Below, piece by piece: positions 27,901 to 37,146 of a stretch of 64,000 nucleotides of DNA. A program made the position numbers and the translations under genes. This DNA is from Bifidobacterium catulorum. GTDB taxonomy: Bacteria; Actinomycetota; Actinomycetes; Actinomycetales; Bifidobacteriaceae. Each line of letters begins with the position of its first letter. Positions within the stretch are counted from its first letter, which is position 1. The stretch covers positions 218,034 through 282,033 of the forward strand of contig NZ_QFFN01000001.1 in the NCBI RefSeq assembly GCF_003129925.1, read 5' to 3'. Below the pieces are notes generated by a model. The model saw only the letters and a program-made list of their open reading frames with translations, was not told the origin of the DNA and did not search any database.

Positions 27901-30900
27901 GCTTTCACCTCATTTCGGCGTACACGTGGGAACGCGACGACACAATACAGCGCGAGGACGATGGCCATGCACCACAGCCATGCCGTCCTCCATGAATCAT
28001 GCAGGGCGCGGTCCGCACCGGTGCCATCGATGCCGATGGCGGCCTCATCGGCGGTGAGACGAATGTATGTGCCGGACTCATTGCTGACCACCGACTGTGT
28101 GCCGTCGCTCGCCAGGATATTGGAGACCAGCGATCGGCTGGCCGAATCCGGCGAATAGGGGATGTAGATGCCGCCTATGCCAAGCTTGGCCAGAGCATTT
28201 ACGGCATCGTTGTCATTGTTCTGCAGCAGTGAGGCGGAGGCGTCGGCCATGGTCCGCGTGACTTCATCCATGCCCGCCGTCACCAGTGTGGCGTTCATCG
28301 CCGGCGAACCGTCGATGAAATCGCCCTGTGCCGTGCGCAACACGGAGAACTCGACCGAGGTAGGCGAATTGGCACGCATCGCCAGAACGCGGTGATTGGC
28401 GTTGGCCGCCAGATAATCCTGGGCTATCAGGGGGATATCATGCCCCTGAACGGCGAGACGCTCCCCCTCGCTTGCACGGACACCGCATACGGAACCCCAC
28501 AGTGCCAGACAAAGGGTCAGCAGCATCACGAGTGCGGCACGTGCGACGATGATCGTCCTACGACGGGCGTAATGACCCCTATTGGCGGCGGCGATGGCCT
28601 TGAGCCCTTTCCTGCCGTTTTCGGACGGACGGGACACCAGTGGGGAGAACGGACGGGCCGCGCGTCCCGCGACGATGCAGACACAGGACAGGAGCCCGGC
28701 CATGGCTATCGCCAATCCCGGCAATGCGGTGCCGGCGACGTTCCCGGAGACCCCGGGCGCAATGGCGATACGCGGTGCCAGCATGGCGGTCCCCGCCCCG
28801 GAGATTATGATGACCCACATCATTCGGGATACACGCAGGGCGAACGGAAGGAACAGGGACACGGCCGCGATGAGAGCCAGCACCGACAGGCTGGCCAGCG
28901 CCAGAAGGGTTCCGAGGTTCGCGGACGGAGACGAGACGTTGCCGTCGAACGGCAGACCGAAACCATGCATGAGTATGGACGGCAGGGATGCCGGACCGAC
29001 CGGGCCGTTCACCGAGACCGTGGGACGCATCATGTCGGCGAACAGCTGGCGGTACGAGCCGGCATCGAGATTGAACACCATGTTCAGCAGCGTGGGCGCC
29101 AGCATGAACATCGCGGGAACGGGGATCAGCAGCAGCATCGGGCGGTGGGAGCGCACCAGCGGGAGGAAGGCCAGGAACATGACGAGCAACGGGAGGACGA
29201 GCTGCGGCTCGGCCGCCACGACCACCGCAAGACACAACGCGGCCAGCGCCGCCTGTTGCGCCGACGGGGTGGGTTCGTCGGCGTCCTCGGTCCGATACAT
29301 ACCGACCGAACGGAAGATGAACGCCAGTCCCGCCGGCAGGAAGGACATCACGACGAGCATGGGCAGATTGCCCTGCGCATACAGTCCGAGGACCGCTCCG
29401 AACGAACACCACAGCAGTCCGCTGACCACACGTACCGGATTGGATCGGGTGAAGACGCCTGCGAGGGCCCAGAACGACAGTGCGGACAAGGGCGCCGCAC
29501 CGAACACGATCACCGCCATGGCCGCCGTGACGTGGCCTCCGGTGATGGCGGACAAAGGAAGGAGGACCAGCAGGAACGGAGCGGGAGGGGCCGGGGTGCC
29601 CAGTCCTGTGGCATAGGTGTATACCGTCGTCGCAGCTTCGAAGATCTGCCGGAGGGATGCGGCGGACGGCACCAGTGTCGCCGAATGGAAACCTCCGCCG
29701 GTCACCGTCGCGCTCCAGGCGTCAACGTTGATGGCGATGCCCGCGGCAAAGGCGAGAACGGCCATGACCGCCGCCCAGACCGCACGCCGGCGTCGCTGCG
29801 ACCGCAGATGCATGACCGCGAGGGGGCTGAGCAGCCTGGTGCTTCGCGAACGGGTGAACGCCTCGCTCCGTTCCCGCCACTGCGACAGCTGATCGCGCCT
29901 TGCCACCAGCACGGACAGCTGCCGCAGGCTGGTCTTGGACTGGTTGGCGACGCGCCGTCGCGCCGTCAACCCGTGCGGGATCATCCATGCGAGCAGACGC
30001 CAAGGCGCGCCGAGCTCACAGGCCGCTTTGTACGGCTGTTTACGAGCGAGCTCCCTGAAGAACAGCAGGAGGGATATGAAAAGACGCCATAGCCACATCA
30101 GGGGCCATGCGACGACGCGGATGTCGGTGAAGCGGAACCGTTCCCGGGCATCGATGATCGCCGCGTACGGGGCCGGACGCCTGTCTTCCGCCTCCGTTCC
30201 CCGTGATGAGCGCAGTCCCTCGAATCGGGCGCGCTCATGGGCGATCGCGCTTTTCGGGACCACAAGCACCCTGCCTCCGGAGAGATTCACCCTTCTGCAG
30301 AAATCGGCCGATTCGGCGAAGCCCCCCATGCCCGGGGTCGTCCCGCCGAGAGACCTCCAGACGGGCAGGGACACCAGCGCCCCGGCGAGATCGACCATGT
30401 AGACGTCCTGGCGCGCATCATATTGCTCCTGGTCCGGTTCCCCATCGACGACCAATGACGCGATGCCGTGCGATGACGTTGCGTAGCAGCCGACGTCGTG
30501 GAGGGTCTTGCCGTCCCAGCCGAGCTGTTTGCCTCCCAACACCGATGCCGATGACGCGTTGCGCCATGCCTCCAGCATGGATTCGAGGCACCGGTCGTCA
30601 TTGGGGCGGGAGTCGTCGTGCAACAGCCACAGCGCTCTCGCACGCACGCTGATATGCGCCTGCTCCAGAGCCTTGTCGATGCTGTCGCCGAACGAGGACG
30701 CCCCAGCGGCGTCGACGATCCGCACCTCGACCCGCCGCACCGCCGTCTGGCGATGCAATCCCCCCTCTCCGACGGGCTCGGCGCGCAGCGTCGAGGTCAT
30801 GGTCGACCGCGTTCCCCCGGTGCAATCGGCCACGATGACGGCCGAAGGCATCACGCTCTGCGAGAACAGGGATTGCAACGTGCGGGAAAGATATCGGAGG

Positions 30901-31034
30901 TCCTTCTCGACACTGACGACGGCGACGACTGCAGGTTCCACCATCTGTTCGGGTGATATGCGGCATCCGGCCATTACATCGCCCACGAGCTCTTGCACAT
31001 CTGGTGCCTCAATAACAGGATTCATCTTCTCCAC
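27897..31034 (-). CDS. Large membrane glycosyltransferase, family 2
   Basis: A 1045-residue protein. The N-terminal GT-A domain (about residues 35-300) starts VVAVVSVEKDLRYLSRTL and has the acidic nucleotide-sugar motif in LLHDDSRP. From about residue 425 to 850 there are ten or more hydrophobic segments, and an external C-terminal domain follows with a last membrane span near residues 1020-1036. It probably moves a sugar onto a lipid-linked cell-wall polymer. It is coupled to the gene at 26353 by a 4-bp overlap, and a WhiB gene lies 33 bp upstream. Confidence 0.85.
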   Translation of the reverse strand: MEKMNPVIEAPDVQELVGDVMAGCRISPEQMVEPAVVAVVSVEKDLRYLSRTLQSLFSQSVMPSAVIVADCTGGTRSTMTSTLRAEPVGEGGLHRQTAVRRVEVRIVDAAGASSFGDSIDKALEQAHISVRARALWLLHDDSRPNDDRCLESMLEAWRNASSASVLGGKQLGWDGKTLHDVGCYATSSHGIASLVVDGEPDQEQYDARQDVYMVDLAGALVSLPVWRSLGGTTPGMGGFAESADFCRRVNLSGGRVLVVPKSAIAHERARFEGLRSSRGTEAEDRRPAPYAAIIDARERFRFTDIRVVAWPLMWLWRLFISLLLFFRELARKQPYKAACELGAPWRLLAWMIPHGLTARRRVANQSKTSLRQLSVLVARRDQLSQWRERSEAFTRSRSTRLLSPLAVMHLRSQRRRRAVWAAVMAVLAFAAGIAINVDAWSATVTGGGFHSATLVPSAASLRQIFEAATTVYTYATGLGTPAPPAPFLLVLLPLSAITGGHVTAAMAVIVFGAAPLSALSFWALAGVFTRSNPVRVVSGLLWCSFGAVLGLYAQGNLPMLVVMSFLPAGLAFIFRSVGMYRTEDADEPTPSAQQAALAALCLAVVVAAEPQLVLPLLVMFLAFLPLVRSHRPMLLLIPVPAMFMLAPTLLNMVFNLDAGSYRQLFADMMRPTVSVNGPVGPASLPSILMHGFGLPFDGNVSSPSANLGTLLALASLSVLALIAAVSLFLPFALRVSRMMWVIIISGAGTAMLAPRIAIAPGVSGNVAGTALPGLAIAMAGLLSCVCIVAGRAARPFSPLVSRPSENGRKGLKAIAAANRGHYARRRTIIVARAALVMLLTLCLALWGSVCGVRASEGERLAVQGHDIPLIAQDYLAANANHRVLAMRANSPTSVEFSVLRTAQGDFIDGSPAMNATLVTAGMDEVTRTMADASASLLQNNDNDAVNALAKLGIGGIYIPYSPDSASRSLVSNILASDGTQSVVSNESGTYIRLTADEAAIGIDGTGADRALHDSWRTAWLWCMAIVLALYCVVAFPRVRRNEVKA

Positions 31035-31067
31035 TGTAGAACAATCACTCCGATATGACCGTATTCG

Positions 31068-31394
31068 TCAGGCCTGTTCTTTACCATGCTCTTTCTTATA
31101 ACGACGGCGCTCCCTTTCGCTCATACCACCCCAGATGCCGAAACGCTCATCGTGCTCGATGGCCCATTTCAGGCACTGATCCCGCACCTCGCACTGGGCG
31201 CACACGCGTTTGGCGTCCCGGGTGGAGCCCCCCTTCTCGGGGAAGAACGCCTCGGGGTCGGTCTGCGCGCAAAGAGCCTTGTGCTGCCACGAGACGTCCC
31301 CGTCCGGATTGAACAGCCCCCATAGCTCCAATAGGCCACTCTCGGACTCCCGCCCATCCGGTTGATCTTGGGAATCGCCGAACACCCCCCACAT
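31068..31394 (-). CDS. WhiB-family iron-sulfur regulator (WhiB2/WhmD-like)
   Basis: A 108-residue WhiB protein. Four cysteines fit a 4Fe-4S cluster: one in HKALCAQTD and three in VCAQCEVRDQC. The G(I/V)WGG turn (GIWGGMSERERRR) and a basic C-terminal tail for DNA contact follow. GGGAGG seven bases ahead of the ATG at 31394 fixes the start; the open frame continues to 31445. It precedes the glycosyltransferase by 33 bp and is divergent from the LCP gene. WhiB2-type proteins act in septation in relatives. Confidence 0.88.
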   Translation of the reverse strand: MWGVFGDSQDQPDGRESESGLLELWGLFNPDGDVSWQHKALCAQTDPEAFFPEKGGSTRDAKRVCAQCEVRDQCLKWAIEHDERFGIWGGMSERERRRYKKEHGKEQA

Positions 31395-31670
31395 GCCGCA
31401 ACCTCCCAAATCACTATCCGCGAGAACCCCTCGGGCCTCAATCAATCTGCCCTAAATTACACACTTGTCATTCACGGTTTGTCAAGTCTCATGAGTGTCG
31501 TTACCGCATTCCGAGACCAACGGTGCTATGGTATGCGGTCTTCACGACGGACGTCAACGCAGGCGCTCGTTCTGTGCCGTTCCTGAGAAGGATTGCGCGG
31601 TTCCCCACCGTCCTGCGGCAAAGTGCGCCATAGTCGTTTCAGCAGATATCCGGACACGAAGGAGAACGAT

Positions 31671-33029
31671 ATGGGACAGGAGCCTCTTGACCCTCTCGGC
31701 AACCGGTCAGGGAGCAAACCGCCCAGCTTCATACCCTCCGGGGAACGTCGGCGACCCCGGTCCGGTTCCCCACGTCCCATGGAAGGGCCGCAGGCCTTCC
31801 AGCCGAGAAGCCATAGGACAAGATCCGCGCAGAACGCTTCATCGCACCAGACGGACGCCCCGCGCGCCACGGCCGCACCGCCGAGCTTCTCGCCATCCTC
31901 CTCGGGAAGGTCCACCGGGCATGTCGCCGGCGATTCCGGATTCCATGCGTCCCGCATACGCTCCGACGGCGGCGGAACCGGTCGCAGCCTCCCCGCCGAG
32001 GAACGACGTTCCCCCCGGATGGGACGGACGCCCACCGGTTCCGGCCACGTCCGGCACCGTCCCCGACCCAAGGCCACGACGGCCCGACGCAGCGTGCGAA
32101 GACGCGTACCCGTCGTCATCGCCGCGCTGTTGGCGGCATTGCTCGCGGCGGCGTTCGGCGTTACCGGCTGGGTCAACGGGCAGCTGACCCATAAACAGAT
32201 GCTGACATCGGCGGCGAACACACCCGCCTCCACATGGCTGATACTGGGCACCGACGAACGCGACGGCACCGCGGGCACCGGAAGCAGTGTCGACATCCCC
32301 GGCTCACGCACCGACTCCATCCTCGTGCTCACCAAACCGCGGAGCGGCAACAGCTCCCTGATCTCCATCCCGCGTGATTCGCTGGTCAACGTACGGAACC
32401 AGGACATGAAGATCAACGCCGTGTCCACGATGGCAGGATACCCCGCGCTGACCGGCGAGGTGGAAAGCATCACCGGCATGAAGATCGACCATGTGGTGAT
32501 CGTGGGATTCGGCGGCGTGGAAAAGGTGGTCGACGCCTTGGGCGGCGTGGAGCTCTGCTATGACAGGACCGTCAACGACGTTCGCTCGGGCATGAACTGG
32601 AAGGCGGGATGCCATACCGCCGACGGCAAGACCGCCCTCGCATTCTCCCGGATGCGCTACTCGGATCCGACGGGTGACATCGGTCGTGCGAAACGGCAGC
32701 GTCAGGTTATCTCCGCGGTGGCGAAGAAGGCGTCTTCCCCCTCCGTGCTGATGAATCCCGCAACGATGAAGAAGCTCATGGAGGCCGGATTGTCGTCGCT
32801 CACGGTGGACGAGAAGACCGGCGCCTTCGACATGGTAGGCATGGCCCTCGCCTTCAGGAACGCCACGGGCGCCGATGGCGTGACGGGAAGCGTCTATTAC
32901 CAGAACCCCAACTATTATCCGCCGTCCGGAATCGGTTCGACCATCCTGCTCGATGGCGTGCGCAACACGCAATTGTTCGACCAGCTTGAGGCCGGCACGC
33001 ATGATCCCGGCACCGTCGGCGGCATGTAA
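31671..33029 (+). CDS. LytR-CpsA-Psr (LCP) family cell-wall polymer ligase
   Basis: A 452-residue membrane-anchored LCP protein, of the group that attaches wall polymers to peptidoglycan. A long disordered Pro/Arg/Ser-rich N-terminus (about 120 residues) precedes one membrane segment (VIAALLAALLAAAFGVTGWV). The external LCP domain has LILGTDER, SRTDSILVL, ISIPRDSLV and the Arg-rich end ALAFSRMRYSDPTGDIGRAKRQR. AAGGAGA six bases before the ATG selects 31671 over 31593. The 225 bp before it hold the divergent promoters with whiB. Confidence 0.9.
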   Translation: MGQEPLDPLGNRSGSKPPSFIPSGERRRPRSGSPRPMEGPQAFQPRSHRTRSAQNASSHQTDAPRATAAPPSFSPSSSGRSTGHVAGDSGFHASRIRSDGGGTGRSLPAEERRSPRMGRTPTGSGHVRHRPRPKATTARRSVRRRVPVVIAALLAALLAAAFGVTGWVNGQLTHKQMLTSAANTPASTWLILGTDERDGTAGTGSSVDIPGSRTDSILVLTKPRSGNSSLISIPRDSLVNVRNQDMKINAVSTMAGYPALTGEVESITGMKIDHVVIVGFGGVEKVVDALGGVELCYDRTVNDVRSGMNWKAGCHTADGKTALAFSRMRYSDPTGDIGRAKRQRQVISAVAKKASSPSVLMNPATMKKLMEAGLSSLTVDEKTGAFDMVGMALAFRNATGADGVTGSVYYQNPNYYPPSGIGSTILLDGVRNTQLFDQLEAGTHDPGTVGGM

Positions 33030-33121
33030 CGGCATACGGCGGGGATGTGGACGGCGTCCCCATCCGTCCACATTCCCGCCATGGCTTGCGGGGATCCCGT
33101 CCACGACTCCACACTGGAGGC

Positions 33122-35005
33122 ATGACGACGAAACGACATCCGGACGGAACGACGCTGTTTCTCATATCCATGGCCGCACCGGTGGCCGGGCAGGCGATGA
33201 TGCTGCTGTTCATGCTCGCGGAACGCCGATGGATGTTCATCGGCCTGATAGTCCCGGGACTCATCGGCTGTCTGGCGTCGGCAATCGGCGCGGTCTCGGC
33301 GAGACGGCGTGACGGCCGACCTCCGGACCCCAGTGGGACGGCGCCGTCGACGGACATGGATTCACATGAGAGGGAGAGGGAACGCCAGGCCCTGTACGCC
33401 GAGGATGCCATCTCCCTAGAACACCTGCTCGGCCTCGCGACATACGACGCCGGCGATATATGGCGCGTCGTCTCACGACGATGGGACCGGACCATGGAGA
33501 CGCGGTCGGGCCCGGGGCGTGGGAGCGGCCCATCCCTCCATGAGATACCGGTCGGCATCGGCCCCGGCGGGCGTCCGACGGCCATCGATCTTCCACGTTC
33601 CGGCCCCCATGCGCTGGTGGCGGGAACCACGGGGTCCGGCAAATCCGTATTCCTGCAGTCCTGGTGTCTGGCCCTCGCCCTCCGGTTTCCTCCGAGCATG
33701 GTGAACTTCGTCTTCCTGGATTTCAAGGGAGGGGCGGCGTTCCAACCCCTTCATCGGCTCCCCCACACCGTGGGCTTCGTCTCCGACCTCAGTCTGGACC
33801 ACGCGGTGCGCGCCCTCCGGTCCATAGAGCTGGAGCTGAAACGCCGCGAGCATCTGGTGGCGATGCACCATGCGGCGGACACCGACGGGCTGCCGGAGCC
33901 CCCTCCACGGCTCATCGTGGTCATCGACGAGTTCCACGCGCTTCGTCAGCAGCTGCCGGACTATATGACGCAGCTGGTGGCTCTGGCGTCGCTCGGCAGG
34001 TCGCTGGGCATGCACCTCATCGCGTGCACGCAGAACCCCATGGGGCAGGTCGGCAACGACATGAAGGCGAACATCGGGCTCAACATATGCCTGAGGGTTC
34101 GTGACTCCCTGCAATCGTCGGAACTGCTCGGAACCGCGGACGCGGCGTCGATCAGTCCCGGTCATCCAGGCGTGGGATACGTCCATGACGGCGAGGCGCG
34201 CACCGTGTTCCGCTGCTCGCCGCCGCGTTCCGCCACCACGTTGACGACGGGATGCGTGCGTGCGGCGAGGTTCCTCGGGCAGTCCGCCGTCGAGCCGCTG
34301 TTCTCTCCTCCGCTGCCACGACATGCGCCGATACCGGCTGCGGACATGACCGACCGTCATGTCCGCGACCCGTTGGATGCGGTCCCGCTCGGGCTCATGG
34401 ATTCAGGGGTCCGTACGCTTCCGCTGGAACTTTCGCTGCATTTGGGCAACGTGGCCATCGTCGGGGCCGTGGGACGGGGGAAGACCTCCATACTACGTCT
34501 GATCGGCGATCAGCTGCGAAGCCGTATGGGAGCGGAGATCACATGGGTCGTAAGAATGCCCGGAGGAGGCTATCGGAAGAACACCACCGTCACTGCCGCC
34601 CGGCCTTCGGACGCGATGACCGCCGGCGTCCCCCCGGCCGCGCCGCGCCGCATATGGCTTGTGGACGATGCGGACGATCTGCTTGATCCGTTGTGCGACG
34701 ACCCCCTGCATGCGGATTTCATGGAAGCCGTAGGCTCCCCGAGGTGCCTGACGGTGTTCGCCCTCGGCTCATCGCGACATCTGCGATTTCCCGAGCATTG
34801 CGCCGTGCGCATCGTGTTCCCGACGGGAGACCGCACCGCCGATATGATGGCCGGAATCCCATCGTCGACGTTGTCGATGCTGGGCGTGGACGATGCCTCC
34901 ATCCCCGGTCGGGCGGTGATGCTCGCGCATTCGAGGGCGTTCCCTATCCAATGCTATGCGCCACCCGACGGCGATCCCGTTGGTGACGGGGAAATTACCT
35001 CTTGA
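33122..35005 (+). CDS. Stand-alone EccC/FtsK-like membrane ATPase
   Basis: A 627-residue protein. Two adjacent N-terminal membrane helices (about residues 12-60) and the first ATPase domain match the layout of type VII secretion EccC: Walker A GTTGSGKS near residue 168, the FLDFKGGAAF strand and Walker B LIVVIDEFHAL. A second, poorer nucleotide domain has GAVGRGKTS and IWLVDDADDLL. EccC normally has three such domains and about 1300 residues. No WXG100, EccB, EccD or EccE gene is in the window. GGAGG sits only one base before the chosen ATG, so the start is uncertain. Confidence 0.75.
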   Translation: MTTKRHPDGTTLFLISMAAPVAGQAMMLLFMLAERRWMFIGLIVPGLIGCLASAIGAVSARRRDGRPPDPSGTAPSTDMDSHERERERQALYAEDAISLEHLLGLATYDAGDIWRVVSRRWDRTMETRSGPGRGSGPSLHEIPVGIGPGGRPTAIDLPRSGPHALVAGTTGSGKSVFLQSWCLALALRFPPSMVNFVFLDFKGGAAFQPLHRLPHTVGFVSDLSLDHAVRALRSIELELKRREHLVAMHHAADTDGLPEPPPRLIVVIDEFHALRQQLPDYMTQLVALASLGRSLGMHLIACTQNPMGQVGNDMKANIGLNICLRVRDSLQSSELLGTADAASISPGHPGVGYVHDGEARTVFRCSPPRSATTLTTGCVRAARFLGQSAVEPLFSPPLPRHAPIPAADMTDRHVRDPLDAVPLGLMDSGVRTLPLELSLHLGNVAIVGAVGRGKTSILRLIGDQLRSRMGAEITWVVRMPGGGYRKNTTVTAARPSDAMTAGVPPAAPRRIWLVDDADDLLDPLCDDPLHADFMEAVGSPRCLTVFALGSSRHLRFPEHCAVRIVFPTGDRTADMMAGIPSSTLSMLGVDDASIPGRAVMLAHSRAFPIQCYAPPDGDPVGDGEITS

Positions 35006-35071
35006 AAAGTCGTGGTATTCGTGGTTTGCTCTTACATAAGAGTTGTATTTCATCTGGGATCGAGGACACAT

Positions 35072-35350
35072 ATGAGCAGTGCATATGATTGGCGCGCGAA
35101 GGCGGCTTGCCGGGACAAGGACCCGGAGCTGTTCTTCCCCGTGGGCAACACCGGTGCCGCATATCAGCAGATCGAGGAGGCCAAGGCCGTCTGCAGAACC
35201 TGCAAGGTCATTGACGCATGCCTGAAGTGCGCCATGGACACCAATCAGGATTATGGCGTATGGGGCGGCCTCAGCGAGGATGAGCGTCGCGCCCTGAAGC
35301 GTCGCGCGATGAGGGCGAGGCGCTCGGCCGCATTGCAGATGCAGGCGTGA
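35072..35350 (+). CDS. WhiB-family iron-sulfur regulator (WhiB1/WblE-like)
   Basis: A 92-residue WhiB protein of the short WhiB1 type. The cluster cysteines are in KAACRDKD and AVCRTCKVIDAC; YGVWGGLSEDERR and a basic tail follow. The ATG at 35072 has GAGG upstream, and earlier in-frame codons encode non-family sequence. It lies 66 bp after the EccC-like gene, in an AT-richer leader that could hold its promoter, and ends before a bidirectional terminator. Confidence 0.9.
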   Translation: MSSAYDWRAKAACRDKDPELFFPVGNTGAAYQQIEEAKAVCRTCKVIDACLKCAMDTNQDYGVWGGLSEDERRALKRRAMRARRSAALQMQA

Positions 35351-35420
35351 ACCCCGATGCCCGTCATGGGCAGCGGGCCATTGGCGGGATTCGTTCGTGA
35401 CGGCGCGTCATGCACCGACG

Positions 35421-35460
35421 AAAGAGGGTCCGACGGCAAGGATGTCGTCGGACCCTCTTT
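35421..35460. terminator. Bidirectional terminator between whiB1-type gene and pdtaS
   Basis: A perfect 15-bp stem (AAAGAGGGTCCGACG with its complement) and a 10-nt loop between two convergent genes. A/T-rich ends on both sides give U-tracts in either direction (CTCTTTCATTGTTTT on the plus strand). Confidence 0.85.
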
Positions 35461-35489
35461 CATTGTTTTAGGCCGTCTGGCCGGTGGCG

Positions 35490-36974
35490 TCATTGCGCGG
35501 CGCGAAGCTTCATGTCGAGCACCACCCTGGTGCCGCCGTCCCGGCGGGGCTCCCATCGCACGGAGCCGCCGAAATCGTTGGTCACGAAGGTGTTGATGAT
35601 CTGCGTTCCCAGCCCGGAGCCGCTGGAGCGGGCCATGCCCTGATCGGACTCCGACGTGTACCCGATGCCGTCGTCCTCCACGACCACGTTGAGGTTGTTG
35701 CCGCCGCGGCCGACGGAAATCCACACGTTGCCCTCGGTCCTCCCCTGGAATCCATGCTCCACGGCGTTGGTGACCAGTTCGGTGAGCACCAGGGACAGGG
35801 GCGTGGCGTCCTGCGCCGGCATCATGCCGAACTTGCCCAGATACGAGATGTGGATATGCTGCTCCTTGCTGGTCGCCAAATCCACGCTCATGCGCAGCAG
35901 GTCGGAGATGACCTTGTCGAAGTCCACGATCTCGTCTGCGGTCTGGCTCAGTCCCTCATGAACGACGGCGATGGTCTCCACACGGCGCATGGCCTCTTCG
36001 AGTTCCGCCTTGACCTCCGGGGATTTCGTACGACGGGCCTGGAGGCGGAGCAGGGCCGAAACCGCCTGCAGGTTGTTCTTCACACGATGATGGATCTCGG
36101 CGATGGCGACGTCCTTGGTCTCCAGCTCCTTCTCGCGCCTGCACAGCTCGGTCACGTCGCGACACAGCACGACGGCGCCGGTGCGTCGTCCGTGGTCGTC
36201 GTAGAACGGCAGCGACCGCATCGACACCGTGGACCGGTCGGCGTTGATCTCGGAGTCCACGGCGGCCTTGCCGGCCAGCACGAGAGGCAGGGTCTCCGGC
36301 AGGATGTCGTTCTCGTGGATCAGCGACGTGCCGATTTCGGAAAGGTACTTGCCTTCCATCACCTCGACCGAGCCAAGACGGCGGAAGCAGCTGATGGCGT
36401 TCGGCGAGGCATACTCCACCACACCGTCCTCGGACAGGACGATGAATCCGTCGGACACGCGGGCGTTGTGCCGCTGGTTGAGGATCGCGTCATGATACGG
36501 GAACGTGCCAGCGGGAATCATCTCGAACAGCTTCTTGCCGGCCGCGATGCTTTCGGATTCGAAACGGCCGTTCAGCATACGCGTCGCCATGTTCGTCTCC
36601 CGCACCACAACGCCGAGGACCTTGCCGTTGCGGCGCACGGGGGCGTACACGTCGCATACCGTGGTGTTGCCGACCGCGCGGTAGTGGTCGAGGCGGGAGA
36701 TGCGCTGCTCACTCATGGTCTTGGAGATGGCACGGGCGTCCTCCCCTTCCACGACGGTGCCGACCATGTCGTCGAAGCGCACCGACATCACCGTGGACGG
36801 ACGGCACTGCCCAGCCACGACGAATTCGCCCGAGGGGGACGGCAGAACCAGCATCAGGTCGGCGAAGCTCAGGTCGGCGATGACCTGCCAGTCGGCAACG
36901 AGATGATGAAGCCATTCGCGATCCACGTCATCGAAATCAGGATTATCCGCTACGAGATGAGAAAAATCAGCCAT
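35490..36974 (-). CDS. pdtaS: PdtaS-type soluble sensor histidine kinase
   Basis: A 494-residue cytoplasmic kinase with no membrane segment. The first part is a GAF-like domain (about residues 1-165), then a PAS domain (about 175-280). Next is a HisKA_2 domain with the phospho-acceptor in EIHHRVKNNLQAVSALLRLQ and a HATPase with ELVTNAVEHGF and GSGLGTQI. This is the HWE/HisKA_2 type that pairs with ANTAR regulators, so the PdtaR protein at 5925-6536 is the likely partner although it is 29 kb away. In mycobacteria the pair tunes translation and redox or metal stress responses. Confidence 0.92.
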   Translation of the reverse strand: MADFSHLVADNPDFDDVDREWLHHLVADWQVIADLSFADLMLVLPSPSGEFVVAGQCRPSTVMSVRFDDMVGTVVEGEDARAISKTMSEQRISRLDHYRAVGNTTVCDVYAPVRRNGKVLGVVVRETNMATRMLNGRFESESIAAGKKLFEMIPAGTFPYHDAILNQRHNARVSDGFIVLSEDGVVEYASPNAISCFRRLGSVEVMEGKYLSEIGTSLIHENDILPETLPLVLAGKAAVDSEINADRSTVSMRSLPFYDDHGRRTGAVVLCRDVTELCRREKELETKDVAIAEIHHRVKNNLQAVSALLRLQARRTKSPEVKAELEEAMRRVETIAVVHEGLSQTADEIVDFDKVISDLLRMSVDLATSKEQHIHISYLGKFGMMPAQDATPLSLVLTELVTNAVEHGFQGRTEGNVWISVGRGGNNLNVVVEDDGIGYTSESDQGMARSSGSGLGTQIINTFVTNDFGGSVRWEPRRDGGTRVVLDMKLRAAQ

Positions 36975-37043
36975 GGTTTTATGCTAGCGGTTGGAACGGA
37001 AAAACATCGGCCCGCGACACGGGGGCGCTATGACGCCCATCAA

Positions 37044-37083
37044 TTGACACCGTTGCTACGGAAGCGTAAGTTACGGTAACGTA
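37044..37083 (+). promoter_or_regulatory. Promoter with two tandem TACG-N4-CGTA dyads before the haemolysin-III gene
   Basis: A consensus -35 (TTGACA, 37044-37049) is followed after 17 bp by a weak -10 (TAAGTT). Two copies of the dyad TACG-N4-CGTA lie at 37057-37068 and 37072-37083, 15 bp centre to centre, across the spacer, the -10 and the start region. This layout suits a dimeric repressor of the TetR type. The regulator is not in the window. Confidence 0.6.
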
Positions 37084-37146
37084 GGCATAGCGGTTCGTCC
37101 GCCGCCCGAGACTATACGCCGCATTTCACGACAAAGAGGTGATCGC

